DNA of 64,000 nt from an uncultured bacterium (GCA_949300485.1 CASGEL010000001.1:1-64000); one strand, 5' to 3'; numbered from the stretch's first letter, positions 8,482 through 18,400 are shown. The notes: generated from the sequence alone by a model not told the origin. Translations and numbers: made by a program.

Positions 8482-8952
8482 ATGAAAAAATATATTATTA
8501 TAGCATCTATATTATTGCTAACATCAGGGATCGCACAATCAGCATCAGTATTTGATTACAGCGGCAGCCAGGCTCAAAATCAGATGTCAAGGCCTTTTTT
8601 ACGATTTGAATTTGATAAACCTATTGAAAACAACGAAGCTGATACTGCAAACAATACATATAACTGGGGACGGTATATCAGAAACCTTCAGCATAAATTA
8701 AATTCACAAATTCTAGTCAAAAAGAATAGCCCTATTGCTCTTGAATTTGATATTGCAAAAGATGGCAATATATCCAATTTACAAATTACAACAAGTTCAG
8801 AAAAACCTGAATTTGATAAATATATAAAAGCTTCAATAGAAACATGTGCTCCTTTTGCTCAGTTACCTTCAAAATATAAAGGTGACAGAATAAAAGTTAA
8901 GCTCAATATTTATAATGGTGCAATAAGCACGTCAGTTGTAGAATATCAATAA
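8482..8952 (+). CDS. secreted TonB C-terminal-like domain protein
   Basis: 156 residues from ATG 8482, preceded by GGGAGA. A signal peptide (MKKYIIIASILLLTSGIAQSA) is followed by a short linker and a domain resembling the TonB C-terminus (residues ~75-150: IALEFDIAKDGNISNLQITTS ... FAQLPSKYKGDRIKVKLNI). Unlike true TonB it has no Pro-rich spanner and no membrane anchor if the signal is cleaved. It is co-directional with the Fe-S protein and converges with the efflux permease gene, the stops three bases apart. Function unknown; a partner of an envelope energy-transducing system is possible. Confidence 0.65.
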   Translation: MKKYIIIASILLLTSGIAQSASVFDYSGSQAQNQMSRPFLRFEFDKPIENNEADTANNTYNWGRYIRNLQHKLNSQILVKKNSPIALEFDIAKDGNISNLQITTSSEKPEFDKYIKASIETCAPFAQLPSKYKGDRIKVKLNIYNGAISTSVVEYQ

Positions 8953-8955
8953 TAG

Positions 8956-10185
8956 TTATTCATATCTCAATGCATCAATCGGATTAAGTAAAGAAGCTTT
9001 ATATGCAGGATAATATCCAAATCCTATGCCTATTGCTGCTGAAAATCCTAATGAAAGAAGAATTGAAGGCAGAGTTATTGCAATATTCATGCCGGCAAGA
9101 GCATGCATTAAATGAGCACCTAAAATTCCTATAAGCACACCTATTAACCCTCCTGACATAGACAATAAAAAAGATTCCAATAAAAACTGAAAACGAATAT
9201 CTGAAGATTTCGCACCTATTGCCATACGAATACCTATTTCTTTAGTTCTTTCTGTAACTGAAACCAGCATAATATTCATAATGCCAATTCCACCAACAAT
9301 TAAAGAAACTCCTGCTATTGCACCTAACAAAAGCGACATCGTTTTTGTTGTTGATTTAATAGTCTCCTGCATTTCTGCCAAATTTCTTATTTCAAAATCA
9401 TTTTCCTGCTTTGACCCAATATTATGACGTGTCCGCAATAAATCGGTTATGTCTTCTTGAGCTGTTGATATTGTATCTTCTCCTTGAGCTTTAACTGCAA
9501 TCATATTAACCGTTCCAGGAAAATCAGTTCCGAAAACTTTTCTTTGTGCGGTTGTTATCGGAATAAAGACCATATCATCTTGATCCTGCCCCATACCGCT
9601 TGACCCCTTGGTTTTTAACAGCCCTACAACCTTAAACGGAACATTACCTATTCTAATTGTCTTATTTATAGGGTCAACATCTCCAAATAACTCTGTCGAA
9701 ACAGTCTGACCTATTACTGCAACTTTGGTACTGTTTTTATTATCTTCCGGTAAAAATCCTCGACCTGATTCAACTTCATAATTTCTAATCATAAAATACG
9801 GTGTTGTTGTTCCGCCAACGGTAGTTGACCAGTTTTGATTTCCATATGTTAACTGTTGAGTTTGTGATGAATATGGCGCAACCGCTAAAACTCCCCTGCA
9901 TTTTACTTCAATTGCTTCTGCATCTTTTAAAGTTAGTGTTGGGCGAGTTCCTGATCCCATTCTAACCCCGCCTGATTTTGCAGAAGCAGAACGGACCATA
10001 AGAAGATTGCTACCCATTGCCTCCATATCTTTTGCAATTTTTTTGCTTGCTCCGGAACCTACAGCTAGCATAATAATTACCGCACTTACACCGATAATTA
10101 TACCTAAACTTGTTAGGATAGAACGCATTTTATTTATTCTTAATGACACTGTCGCCATTTTTAATATTGATTTAAATTCTAACAT
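8956..10185 (-). CDS. ABC transporter permease, MacB/FtsX type
   Basis: 409 residues from MLEFKSILKMATVSLRINKMRS. The layout is MacB-type: TM1 (SILTSLGIIIGVSAVIIMLAVG), a large periplasmic MacB_PCD domain (~residues 50-260), then an FtsX domain with three TMs ending in YPAYKASLLNPIDALRYE, the classic C-terminal signature. It exports peptides, macrolides or lipoproteins with the ATPase and adaptor upstream. ATG 10185 is two bases after the ATPase stop with GAGAG upstream; a longer frame from 10218 overlaps the ATPase and is rejected. E. coli MacB fuses permease and ATPase; here they are separate, as in YknYZ-type systems. Confidence 0.93.
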   Translation of the reverse strand: MLEFKSILKMATVSLRINKMRSILTSLGIIIGVSAVIIMLAVGSGASKKIAKDMEAMGSNLLMVRSASAKSGGVRMGSGTRPTLTLKDAEAIEVKCRGVLAVAPYSSQTQQLTYGNQNWSTTVGGTTTPYFMIRNYEVESGRGFLPEDNKNSTKVAVIGQTVSTELFGDVDPINKTIRIGNVPFKVVGLLKTKGSSGMGQDQDDMVFIPITTAQRKVFGTDFPGTVNMIAVKAQGEDTISTAQEDITDLLRTRHNIGSKQENDFEIRNLAEMQETIKSTTKTMSLLLGAIAGVSLIVGGIGIMNIMLVSVTERTKEIGIRMAIGAKSSDIRFQFLLESFLLSMSGGLIGVLIGILGAHLMHALAGMNIAITLPSILLSLGFSAAIGIGFGYYPAYKASLLNPIDALRYE

Positions 10186-10187
10186 AA

Positions 10188-10904
10188 CTATGTCTCTCTG
10201 GTTCGATGATGCAGCCAAACCTCTTTAGGCTCATCAAGTACTATATTTCCATCTTTAAATTTAACAACACGTTTTGTATACTCTGCAATATCAGGTTCAT
10301 GTGTAACAAGAACAATTGTTTTGCCCATTTCTTCATTTAATCGTACAAAAAATTCCATAACCTCAATACTTGTTTTTGTATCAAGGTTTCCTGTAGGTTC
10401 ATCGGCTAAAATTAATGGGGCATCATTAACTATTGCTCTTGCAATAGCTACACGCTGCTGTTGTCCTCCAGACATTTGATTTGGCATATGGTCTTCTCTT
10501 TTTTCAAGACCTACAATTTTTAATGCCCATTTTGCTCTTTCTATCCTTTCTTCTTCAGGAACACCTTTATATATCATAGGCAGGCAAACATTATCCAAAG
10601 CAGAAGTTCTTGATATTAAATTGAATCCTTGAAATACAAAACCTAATTTTTCACATCTTATTCTGGCAAGTTCATCAGGATCTTGATGTATCATATCTTC
10701 TCCATCCAGATAGTAAGTTCCTGATGTAGGTTTATCAAGTGTTCCTAACATATTCATAAAAGTAGACTTACCCGAGCCTGATGCCCCCATAATTGCGACA
10801 AACTCACCTTTTTTGACACTCAAAGACACGTCGTTTAATGCATTAAACGAATCTTCTCCGGTTTGGTATGTTTTTATTGCATGTTTTACCTCTATTAAAG
10901 CCAT
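10188..10904 (-). CDS. ABC transporter ATP-binding protein, MacB/LolD family
   Basis: 238-residue nucleotide-binding domain. Walker A is GASGSGKST (~residue 40), the Q-loop FVFQGFNL, the ABC signature MSGGQQQRVAIARA, Walker B ILADEPTGNLD and the H-loop LVTHEP. LIEVKHAIKTYQTGEDSFNALNDV is typical of the MacB/LolD/YknY group. It powers the permease encoded immediately downstream. It lies ~100 bases after the adaptor gene, the largest gap in this operon, with no terminator in it. Confidence 0.95.
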   Translation of the reverse strand: MALIEVKHAIKTYQTGEDSFNALNDVSLSVKKGEFVAIMGASGSGKSTFMNMLGTLDKPTSGTYYLDGEDMIHQDPDELARIRCEKLGFVFQGFNLISRTSALDNVCLPMIYKGVPEEERIERAKWALKIVGLEKREDHMPNQMSGGQQQRVAIARAIVNDAPLILADEPTGNLDTKTSIEVMEFFVRLNEEMGKTIVLVTHEPDIAEYTKRVVKFKDGNIVLDEPKEVWLHHRTRET

Positions 10905-11003
10905 ATATATAATCCTGTTATTTGTTTTAGTTTAAGGAAATTTATCATTTCAAGGTTAAGTCATTACCTGATAACAGTTAAAACCTCAGATAATATTTAC
11001 CCC

Positions 11004-12215
11004 TTAAAACATACCCGGAGGCCCACCTCTTCTTTTACCTTTTGACGATGACGCCGAAGAAGAAGTTATTTTTGAATTTTTACCGCCTGTTGAGCCTATA
11101 ATAACTTCATCGCCTAACTTCAGACGCTGAGATATAACCTCAATATTAGTATCATCACTTGCACCCTGTTCTATATCAATTCTTACAGGCTTTTTATTTT
11201 CCAATATCCAAAGCCCCTGATTTTTATACTTTTGACCGTTTGTTTCCGGTGTATACTTAAGTGCAATAGAAGGAGCACACATTACATCTTTACTTTCTTT
11301 TGTAATTATTGAAACATTAGCTGTCATTCCTGGTTTTAATTTCAGATCCTCATTACTTACACTGACAATAACAGTATACGTAACAACGTTAGACGTAGTT
11401 GTTGAATCTAAACGAACCTGAGTAACCTTACCATAGAAGGTACTATCCGGATATCCGTCAAGGGTATACTCAACATCTTGACCTTCTTTGACTTTGCCGA
11501 TATCTGCTTCTGAAACATTAACTTCTATCTGCATTTTGGTTAAATCCTGAGCTATTGTAAATAGTTCCGGAGCCTGAAAACTTGCTGCAACCGGTTGACC
11601 TACATCAATATCCCTAGAAATTATTGTACCATCAACAGGAGCTAAGATTTTTGTATAACCTAAGTTTGTTAAAGCAGTATTATAAGTTGCTTTTGCCTGA
11701 GCAATAGAAGCTTTTTGAGCTCCAATAGAAGCCTTTTGTGCAAGATAATCGCTTTCTGCCTGATCTAATTCACTTCTTGCAATAAAATTCTTCGCATATA
11801 AGTTTTTATACCGTTTATATGTTTTTTCAGCCATAACCATCTGCGCATTTAACTTTGCAAGATTAGCTTCTGCATTATTTATCTGAGCTAAATTTTGATC
11901 AACGGAAGCCTGAAAAGTTGCAGGGTCAATCTGTGCTAACAACTGTCCTTTTTTAACCTCAGAATTATAATCTACATAAATTTCTTTCATTAGACCGGAT
12001 ACTGTGGAACCAACACTTACGGTATTTACAGGGTTAATTGTGCCAGAGGCTTCAACAATATCCGTTATTGTACATTTAGAAAGTTTTTGAGTCTGGTAAA
12101 CAATTTTATGTGAATTATATTCACTTATACCCCAGGCACAAACCGCCAAAGCCGCAATTAATATTATACCAACCTTTTTATTTAGATATTTTTCAGTAAG
12201 TTGTTTGATATTCAT
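11004..12215 (-). CDS. periplasmic adaptor (membrane fusion protein), MacA/HlyD family
   Basis: 403 residues. A membrane anchor (KVGIILIAALAVCAWGI) is followed by the lipoyl/barrel-sandwich half-motifs (SVGSTVSGLMKEIYVDYNSEVKKG and ILAPVDGTIISRDIDVGQPV). Between them is a long coiled-coil hairpin (~residues 95-180, QNLAQINNAEANLAKLNAQM, SELDQAESDYLAQKASIGAQ). Beta-barrel and membrane-proximal domains complete it, and a Ser/Lys/Gly-rich tail ends in GPPGMF. It bridges the inner-membrane transporter to the TolC-like channel. It follows the TolC gene by 4 bases. Confidence 0.95.
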   Translation of the reverse strand: MNIKQLTEKYLNKKVGIILIAALAVCAWGISEYNSHKIVYQTQKLSKCTITDIVEASGTINPVNTVSVGSTVSGLMKEIYVDYNSEVKKGQLLAQIDPATFQASVDQNLAQINNAEANLAKLNAQMVMAEKTYKRYKNLYAKNFIARSELDQAESDYLAQKASIGAQKASIAQAKATYNTALTNLGYTKILAPVDGTIISRDIDVGQPVAASFQAPELFTIAQDLTKMQIEVNVSEADIGKVKEGQDVEYTLDGYPDSTFYGKVTQVRLDSTTTSNVVTYTVIVSVSNEDLKLKPGMTANVSIITKESKDVMCAPSIALKYTPETNGQKYKNQGLWILENKKPVRIDIEQGASDDTNIEVISQRLKLGDEVIIGSTGGKNSKITSSSASSSKGKRRGGPPGMF

Positions 12216-12219
12216 AATA

Positions 12220-13686
12220 TTATTTTCCTTCTAATGTTATAGTAACTTCCTGAGGAAGCGCTATTGCACTTTCTAAATTTGCTCTTGCCACATTGTATTG
12301 ATAAATTGTTTCTATATAAGATCTTTGAGCATTATTATAATTTACTTTTGCATCCTGTAATTGAATATAGTCACCCAAGCCTACATAGTATCTTCCTTCT
12401 GCCAATTCAAAATTTTCTAATGTCTGGCGAACTTTAACCGCCAAAAGCGGAATTTGTTTTTCTATTTCTATCATATTAATATAAGCATTTTGCACTTCAA
12501 AATAAATATCTTTGTTTAATTGATTTAAAGAATTTTCTGCAATACTTACCTGATATTTTGCGGCATCTACTTGAGATTTTTGGTTCATTATATTAACAGA
12601 GCTTGATAAGTTTACCCCGACATTAAAAGAATTTGTCGAATTTGTATTTCTAAATCCATACCCTGCAGTTGCGGATAACTCCGGATAATAATTTCTTTTT
12701 ATATACAAAAGCTGTTGTTTTACAGCATCTAATGTAGAATTATAGGCTTTCAAATCTGCTCTGTTTTCATAAGCCATTTTTATACATTCTTCAAATGTAT
12801 AAGGAAAGTCATTTAACTTATAATTTGTAAGAACTTCCAACTTTTGAACCGAAGTAATAAGTTTTGCATCATTTACACTCACCGGTAATTCGCTTGATTC
12901 TTTTTTTCTTGTTTTCGAAATATTCGTTAAATTTACCGGAGCATAGTCATTGTCTATATTAAAACCTTCTGTGCTTGATATAGAGTAAACTGGAGCATTT
13001 GAAACATACATTGCATTATTCAGATTAACCAAAGCATTTTTATATGCTTTACTGGATTCAATCAACTGGATTTTTGAATCGCTCAGGGTTACTTCGGCGT
13101 TTACCAAATCAATCTTTGACATAACACCTTCTTCGAAATATGCCTTAGTCCTTAAATAATTTCTTTCATTTATATCTACATATGCTCTGTTAATAGCAAC
13201 AGTCGCTCTGGCTGCTAATACTTCATAATATCTTTGTTTAACATTAAATGTAGTTTCTCTTACAGCATTTTCAAAATTATACTTATCTGCAATCATATAA
13301 AATTTCTGCATTCTAATATTCGCATTTGTTCTGCCAAAATTCCACAATAGTTGATTCAATGTCGCCTCAACAGTATAGGTATTTGTATTTGTAAGAGCAC
13401 TCATTCCCCTCCTGTTAGAACTTACATCATTAAAAGTATAACCAGTTCCAACTCCAACGGTAGGGAAAAATTCTGATCTGGCAATATTTACGTTGGCCTT
13501 AGATATTCCATAATTATATCTAGCATTCCTTATTGCAGGATTATTATTCAGTGCAATAGATATACAATCATTTAAAGTTAATATTGAATTTTCTTGAATG
13601 GTTATATCTTCTATGGCATTTGCGGGGGCTAAACTGCACAATGCCAAGAAACATAGCACTATAACTATATTTATTAACCGCTGCAC
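12220..13686 (-). CDS. TolC-family outer-membrane efflux protein
   Basis: 488 residues with a signal peptide (INIVIVLCFLALCSLAPANA) and the two pseudo-repeated OEP halves of TolC. Each half starts with a conserved helix (LTLNDCISIALNNNPAIRNARYN and YTFEECIKMAYENRADLKAYN). Asn/Tyr-rich strands follow (VGVGTGYTF, SATAGYGFRN), then long helices (YEVLAARATVAINRAYVDINER; YVGLGDYIQLQDAKVNYNNAQ). It is the trans-periplasmic channel of the tripartite pump and first gene of the four-gene operon, which is evidence for an outer membrane. An Asn/Lys-rich insertion separates the halves (~residues 235-275). Confidence 0.95.
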   Translation of the reverse strand: MQRLINIVIVLCFLALCSLAPANAIEDITIQENSILTLNDCISIALNNNPAIRNARYNYGISKANVNIARSEFFPTVGVGTGYTFNDVSSNRRGMSALTNTNTYTVEATLNQLLWNFGRTNANIRMQKFYMIADKYNFENAVRETTFNVKQRYYEVLAARATVAINRAYVDINERNYLRTKAYFEEGVMSKIDLVNAEVTLSDSKIQLIESSKAYKNALVNLNNAMYVSNAPVYSISSTEGFNIDNDYAPVNLTNISKTRKKESSELPVSVNDAKLITSVQKLEVLTNYKLNDFPYTFEECIKMAYENRADLKAYNSTLDAVKQQLLYIKRNYYPELSATAGYGFRNTNSTNSFNVGVNLSSSVNIMNQKSQVDAAKYQVSIAENSLNQLNKDIYFEVQNAYINMIEIEKQIPLLAVKVRQTLENFELAEGRYYVGLGDYIQLQDAKVNYNNAQRSYIETIYQYNVARANLESAIALPQEVTITLEGK

Positions 13687-13869
13687 GGTATATATCCTCT
13701 CAATATCTACATGTATTACAACGATTAGAACATATTTTTGTTCATTTTACATCATATAAATGCTTTAAAAGAGATGCATAAAATTTTCTAGAGAAATAGC
13801 CTGTTGTATTATTGTAAAATTTTTATTTTCTTTGCGATAATATGTTATAGTAATTTATGGAGGGTAAAT

Positions 13870-14259
13870 ATGAATAAAAAGTCAATTATAACAATATTAG
13901 CAATACTAATAATTCCTATTTTAGCATTTTTTGGACTAACTTTTAATAAAGATACATCTACAATCGCACAAGCTACAGGAAAGCCGCAAATTATAAAATT
14001 TTCATCAACAATGTGTCTTGAATGCCAGGAAGTAGAAAAAGTTTTTAAAGAACTTCTCCCAAAATACCAAGATAAAGTTGCTTATACTGAAATCATCGTT
14101 GACAGTAGAGATGATATGAAAAATAACATGATAAAAAAATATAATGTTACTCTTGTTCCTACAATTATTATGCTAAATTCTGACGGAACACAATACAAAA
14201 GAATCGAATCAGCTATTCCTAAAGATGAAATGGAAAATTATATTAAAGGGTTAAAATAA
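13870..14259 (+). CDS. membrane-anchored thioredoxin-like protein
   Basis: 129 residues from ATG 13870, with TGGAGGG upstream; an in-frame upstream extension from 13804 is rejected. An N-terminal hydrophobic anchor (SIITILAILIIPILAFFGLTF) precedes a thioredoxin fold with the redox motif MCLECQEV (C-x-x-C = CLEC) and the cis-Pro region NVTLVPTIIML. The stop overlaps the start of the next gene, a CcdA/DsbD-like membrane protein, by one base. The pair most likely moves reducing power across the membrane. Exported target proteins are not evident. Confidence 0.88.
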   Translation: MNKKSIITILAILIIPILAFFGLTFNKDTSTIAQATGKPQIIKFSSTMCLECQEVEKVFKELLPKYQDKVAYTEIIVDSRDDMKNNMIKKYNVTLVPTIIMLNSDGTQYKRIESAIPKDEMENYIKGLK

Positions 14260-14957
14260 TGGAAAGCTTAACTCAAATTTTTACAACTCAGCATAGTATA
14301 TATATTCTATTCGGAGCAGCTTTTTTAGGCGGATTAATCTCTTCTATTTCGCCATGTTCATTGTCTATGCTTCCATTAATTATAGGCTATATCGGCGGAT
14401 ACTCTAATGAAAAACCTGTTAAAACTCTTATACAAATGATATTTTTCGTAATAGGTACAGGTATTGTATTTTCAATAATCGGAGCCATTTGTGCCCTAAC
14501 CGGGAAAATATTTATAGGAAACCCATATTTTGCATTGATTGTAGCATCTATTATCATGATAATGGGATTAAAAATTCTAGACGTTATTGAATTTGATATG
14601 CCCGTAATAATTAAAGAAATTCCCCAAAATAATATAAACAATGAATTTATATATCCGCTTATATTAGGAGCTGTATTTGCACTTATCGGAACACCATGTT
14701 CTACACCTATTCTTGCTAGCATAATGGCATTTGCATCAATGTCAGCAAAAATAAGCAATGCAGTTATAATGTTATTCTTATTTTCTATCGGACAAGGACT
14801 TATTTTTATTCTGGCTGGATTCTTAACCTCCAAACTTAAATCTGCTAAAAATTTCTATAAAATTTCCGAATATATTATGAAAATAAGCGGTATTTTACTT
14901 ATTCTCGTATCTATATTTATTTTTTATAAGATTTTTGCTCCAATCCTTGTAAAATAA
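14259..14957 (+). CDS. CcdA/DsbD-type transmembrane thiol-disulfide transporter
   Basis: 232 residues, six predicted TM helices, DsbD/CcdA family. The two redox Cys are in the duplicated SPCSLSMLPLI (near the first TM) and TPCSTPILASI (near the fourth TM), the diagnostic pattern. It relays electrons from cytoplasmic thioredoxin to the extracytoplasmic thioredoxin encoded just upstream; the start overlaps that gene's stop (TAATG). It could serve cytochrome c maturation or general disulfide reduction; no cytochrome genes are visible here. Confidence 0.93.
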   Translation: MESLTQIFTTQHSIYILFGAAFLGGLISSISPCSLSMLPLIIGYIGGYSNEKPVKTLIQMIFFVIGTGIVFSIIGAICALTGKIFIGNPYFALIVASIIMIMGLKILDVIEFDMPVIIKEIPQNNINNEFIYPLILGAVFALIGTPCSTPILASIMAFASMSAKISNAVIMLFLFSIGQGLIFILAGFLTSKLKSAKNFYKISEYIMKISGILLILVSIFIFYKIFAPILVK

Positions 14958-15026
14958 GCCTGTATATAGTATCATGTATGGGTAAATACATTATAATATT
15001 CTTAGTAATATTTAAGGAGCAGACAG

Positions 15027-15491
15027 ATGAGAACGCTAGAAGGTCAGTTAACAACAACAGGTGAAGATAAATTTTGTATAATAGTTTCAAGATTCAATGA
15101 TTTTATAGGAGCAAAACTATTAGAAGGTGCAATAGATGAGTTAAAACGCCATGGAGTGAATACTGATAATATTGATATAGTAAAAGTCCCTGGAGCTTTT
15201 GAAATACCTGTTATTGCATTAAAATGTGCTCAATCTCATAATTATAGTGCTATTATAACATTAGGGGCTGTTATAAAAGGTTCAACTCCTCATTTTGACT
15301 ATGTTTCAGCAGAAGTTTCAAAAGGAGTAGCAAATGTAAGTCTTCAAACAGGTATTCCTGTAATATTTGGAGTATTAACAACTGATAACATTGAACAAGC
15401 AATAGAAAGAGCCGGAACAAAAGCCGGAAATAAAGGGGCAGATGCCGCAAAAACTGCAATCGAAATGGCAAATTTAGTAAAATTAGTGTAA
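15027..15491 (+). CDS. ribH: 6,7-dimethyl-8-ribityllumazine synthase
   Basis: 154 residues. Lumazine synthase condenses the pyrimidinedione with 3,4-dihydroxy-2-butanone 4-phosphate, the penultimate step of riboflavin synthesis. Family landmarks: [21 protein letters not shown] and [14 protein letters not shown] with the catalytic His, plus [17 protein letters not shown] lies upstream. It heads a four-gene run ribH-murQ-gpsA-ricT; other rib genes are not in the window and no FMN riboswitch is seen upstream. Confidence 0.97.
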   Translation: MRTLEGQLTTTGEDKFCIIVSRFNDFIGAKLLEGAIDELKRHGVNTDNIDIVKVPGAFEIPVIALKCAQSHNYSAIITLGAVIKGSTPHFDYVSAEVSKGVANVSLQTGIPVIFGVLTTDNIEQAIERAGTKAGNKGADAAKTAIEMANLVKLV

Positions 15492-15538
15492 GCCGTAAAA
15501 CCTTAGAGTTTTAGGCAAAAGAAAAGGAGTTAAGTAGT

Positions 15539-16435
15539 ATGAGTGAAGCAATTACCGAGTATAGAAATGAAAATACGAAGGATATTGATCTTCTATCCAC
15601 AATTGATATGGTCAGGAAAATGAATGAAGAGGATCAAATTGTAGCTAAAGTCGTAGGAGATGAAGCTCCTAATATTGCAACAGCAATTGATATGATTGCA
15701 AAGGCGTTTCTAAAAGGCGGAAGATTATTTTATTTTGGCGCCGGTACATCTGGAAGACTCGGTATTCTTGATGCTTCTGAATGTCCCCCAACATTCAGCG
15801 TTGACCCGTCTATGGTTCAGGGAATTATTGCGGGCGGCCCTAAATCTTTTATCAATGCGGTAGAAGGAGCTGAAGATAATTTTGGTAACGGAAAAGAAGA
15901 TGCTAAAGTTTTAACGGATAAAGATATTTGTGTTGTTATATCTGCTAGCGGAAATCCTAAATATTTACTTGGAGTATTAGAACAAGCTGATGAAGCAGGA
16001 GCTGCTACTATTGCAGTAACATGTAACTCTAGAGGAATGATTGCACAAGAAGCAGGTCATGTAATTTGTGCAGAAGTAGGCCCTGAAGTTATTGCAGGCT
16101 CAAGCAGATTAAAAGCAGGTACTGCACAAAAAATGATTTTAAATATGCTTACAACCGGAGCAATGATTAAAATAGGTAAAACTTATGAAAACTTTATGAT
16201 TGATCTTAAAGCTGTTAATGAAAAATTAAAAGACAGAGCAATCAGGATTGTATCTCAAATAGCTGATGTAACAAATAGCGAAGCTCTTGCAGCATTATTA
16301 AAATGCAACTGGGAAATTAAAACTGCAATTGTAATGATTATGATGAAAACGGATGTAGATAATGCCAGATTAGAGTTAAAACGCCATGGCGGAGTTTTGA
16401 GAAGAATTATAAAAGCAGAAGAAACAGCTGTATAG
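15539..16435 (+). CDS. murQ: N-acetylmuramic acid 6-phosphate etherase
   Basis: 298 residues, a full-length single-SIS-domain MurQ. It cleaves the lactyl ether of MurNAc-6-P to GlcNAc-6-P in peptidoglycan recycling. Signatures: FGAGTSGRLGILDASECPPTF (with the catalytic Glu), VISASGNPKYLLG, and the C-terminal AIVMIMMKTDVDNARLEL. An AAAAGGAG site precedes it. It points to import or internal recycling of cell-wall sugars, consistent with a diderm; no PTS or anhMurNAc kinase is adjacent. Confidence 0.96.
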   Translation: MSEAITEYRNENTKDIDLLSTIDMVRKMNEEDQIVAKVVGDEAPNIATAIDMIAKAFLKGGRLFYFGAGTSGRLGILDASECPPTFSVDPSMVQGIIAGGPKSFINAVEGAEDNFGNGKEDAKVLTDKDICVVISASGNPKYLLGVLEQADEAGAATIAVTCNSRGMIAQEAGHVICAEVGPEVIAGSSRLKAGTAQKMILNMLTTGAMIKIGKTYENFMIDLKAVNEKLKDRAIRIVSQIADVTNSEALAALLKCNWEIKTAIVMIMMKTDVDNARLELKRHGGVLRRIIKAEETAV

Positions 16436-16450
16436 GAGGAATTAAGAGAG

Positions 16451-17452
16451 ATGAAATTAACTGTACTTGGAGCAGGTTGCTGGGGATTAACTTTAGCTTG
16501 GCTATTAAATGAAAATTTTGAAAAAATTACTGTATGGGGCAGAGAAAAAGATTTATCGCAGGATTTAATAGAAAACAAGCACACTTCAAAACCTTTAGAA
16601 GTTCAGTTAGACAAAAAAGTTGAAATCTCCTCAGATTTATCCTCCGCAATCAAAGATGCAGATATAATATTATCTGTTGTAGCAACTTCAGGAACCCGAG
16701 ATGTATGTGAAAACTTAAAACGCTCAGGGATAAAATCTGAACAAGTATTAGTTAATGCTTCAAAAGGAATTGAACTTCCATCCTTAATGAGAATGTCAGA
16801 GGTTATAAAAGATGTTTTGCCTGATCAAAGACTTGCAATATTATCAGGCCCAACATTAGCAAAAGAAGTTCTGCAAGGCAAACCTACCGCAGCATGTGTT
16901 GCCTGCGAAGATATTGAAACAGCTAAATTTGTCCAACATGCCTGCAATGTTCCAAATCGTTTCAGACTTTATACAAATACAGATGTTATAGGTGTGGAAC
17001 TTGGCGGGAGCTTGAAAAATGTTATTGCAATCGCATCAGGGTTTGCTCACACAATGGGATTAGGCGATAATTGTTCAGGAACCCTGCTAACAAGAGGTAT
17101 GGCTGAAATCGTAAGAGTAAGTATTCAACTCGGTGCAAATCCTTCTACTTTATATGGACTATCAGGAATGGGAGATCTTATAGCAACCTGTTCTTCTCCT
17201 ATGTCCAGAAACTATACCGTAGGCTCAATGCTTGCTAAGGGTAAAAAAATTGACGATATTTTAGCAGAGCTGGGTTCTGTTGCAGAAGGTGTTAAAACTT
17301 CCAAAGCAATATGTGAGTTAGCGGAAAATTTAGGGATTGAAGTTCCTGTATCGAATGCTATATATGAAGCTGTTTACACTGATATTACTCCTGAACAGCT
17401 TTTATCAAAATTGATGAACAGAAAACTGAAAGAAGAAGAAAGATACGTATAA
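16451..17452 (+). CDS. gpsA: glycerol-3-phosphate dehydrogenase [NAD(P)+]
   Basis: 333 residues. It reduces dihydroxyacetone phosphate to sn-glycerol-3-phosphate for phospholipid synthesis. The N-terminal Rossmann motif is LGAGCWGLTLAWLL. The catalytic region contains LSGPTLAKEV and VIGVELGGSLKNVIAIASG (active-site Lys). The C-terminal substrate domain has LSGMGDLIATCSSPMSRNY. TAGGAGG upstream overlaps the murQ stop; the gpsA stop overlaps the next start by one base. Cytoplasmic. Confidence 0.97.
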   Translation: MKLTVLGAGCWGLTLAWLLNENFEKITVWGREKDLSQDLIENKHTSKPLEVQLDKKVEISSDLSSAIKDADIILSVVATSGTRDVCENLKRSGIKSEQVLVNASKGIELPSLMRMSEVIKDVLPDQRLAILSGPTLAKEVLQGKPTAACVACEDIETAKFVQHACNVPNRFRLYTNTDVIGVELGGSLKNVIAIASGFAHTMGLGDNCSGTLLTRGMAEIVRVSIQLGANPSTLYGLSGMGDLIATCSSPMSRNYTVGSMLAKGKKIDDILAELGSVAEGVKTSKAICELAENLGIEVPVSNAIYEAVYTDITPEQLLSKLMNRKLKEEERYV

Positions 17453-18378
17453 TGAAATTTGCTGTCAGATATTTAAAAAATACATTTTATCCGTTGGATC
17501 TGCCCGAAAATATACAACTTGAAGACGGTCAGATGGTTATAGCAAGAACAGAAAAAGGAGAAGAAGCACTAAAAGCTTTTTTAGTTAATTCTGAAATTGA
17601 AAAATTATGGAATAATTCTAAAAATAAACCGGAGCCGCTCCCTTTTATAAGAATTATGACCCAAAGAGATTTACAAACCTTAGAAGAAATAAAAAAAGAA
17701 GAAGTTGAAGCTTTTTTCAAATGTCAGGCTCTTGTTAAGCAGCATAACCTTGTTATGAATTTAGTACAATGCAGGATAACTTTTGACAGAAGAAAAATAA
17801 CATTTTATTATACCGCCCCTGAAAGGGTTGATTTTAGAGCGTTATTAAAAGATTTAACCCAAACATTTACAAGGGTCAGAATTGATTTAAGACATATCGG
17901 TGTTCGTGATGAAACCTCTATTTTAGAAGGTGTAGGTATTTGCGGACAACCGTTTTGCTGCTCAAGCTTTTTAAGAAAATTTGCAACGATAAATGTTAAA
18001 CTTGCCAAAGATCAGGGAATGCCGATAGCTCCGGGGAAAATTTCAGGAACCTGCGGACGTTTGCTGTGTTGTTTGACCTATGAATATTCAAATTATATTG
18101 AAGCAGCAAAGGGAATGCCGCCAATAGGTTCTTCAGTTATGACAACAGAAGGGCTTGGAAAAGTTTGCTACCTGCAATTTTTAAGCGGAAAAGTTGCTGT
18201 AAAAATGGAAGACGGCAAAACTAAAGAATTTGATAAAAACGATATCGAAATGGTTGATGCTGATGTTAATGTCGAAATTGATATACCTGCAATAAATACT
18301 TATGGTGAAGAAGATAGTTCCAATATTGACATCAAACAATTAGAAGATGATAAAAACAGTTCTACAGGAAATATCTAA
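17452..18378 (+). CDS. ricT: PSP1/YaaT (RicT) family protein
   Basis: 308 residues with the PSP1 C-terminal domain. Conserved YaaT/RicT features are visible: FDRRKITFYYTAPERVDFRALLKDL, RIDLRHIGVRDE, and the Cys-rich patch GICGQPFCCSSFL...ISGTCGRLLCCLTYE (residues ~160-205), which binds Fe-S clusters in RicT. In Bacillus RicT works with RicA and RicF in RNA maturation; those partners are not visible here. The N-terminal ~90 residues and the acidic tail are lineage-specific. Last gene of the ribH operon; start overlaps the gpsA stop by one base. Confidence 0.85.
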   Translation: MKFAVRYLKNTFYPLDLPENIQLEDGQMVIARTEKGEEALKAFLVNSEIEKLWNNSKNKPEPLPFIRIMTQRDLQTLEEIKKEEVEAFFKCQALVKQHNLVMNLVQCRITFDRRKITFYYTAPERVDFRALLKDLTQTFTRVRIDLRHIGVRDETSILEGVGICGQPFCCSSFLRKFATINVKLAKDQGMPIAPGKISGTCGRLLCCLTYEYSNYIEAAKGMPPIGSSVMTTEGLGKVCYLQFLSGKVAVKMEDGKTKEFDKNDIEMVDADVNVEIDIPAINTYGEEDSSNIDIKQLEDDKNSSTGNI

Positions 18379-18400
18379 TAATATTTCTACCTTTACTATA

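Noticed and set aside
15271-15471. Leu-rich minus-strand open frame inside ribH
   Set aside because: It is an antisense shadow of a well-conserved lumazine synthase with no start signal.
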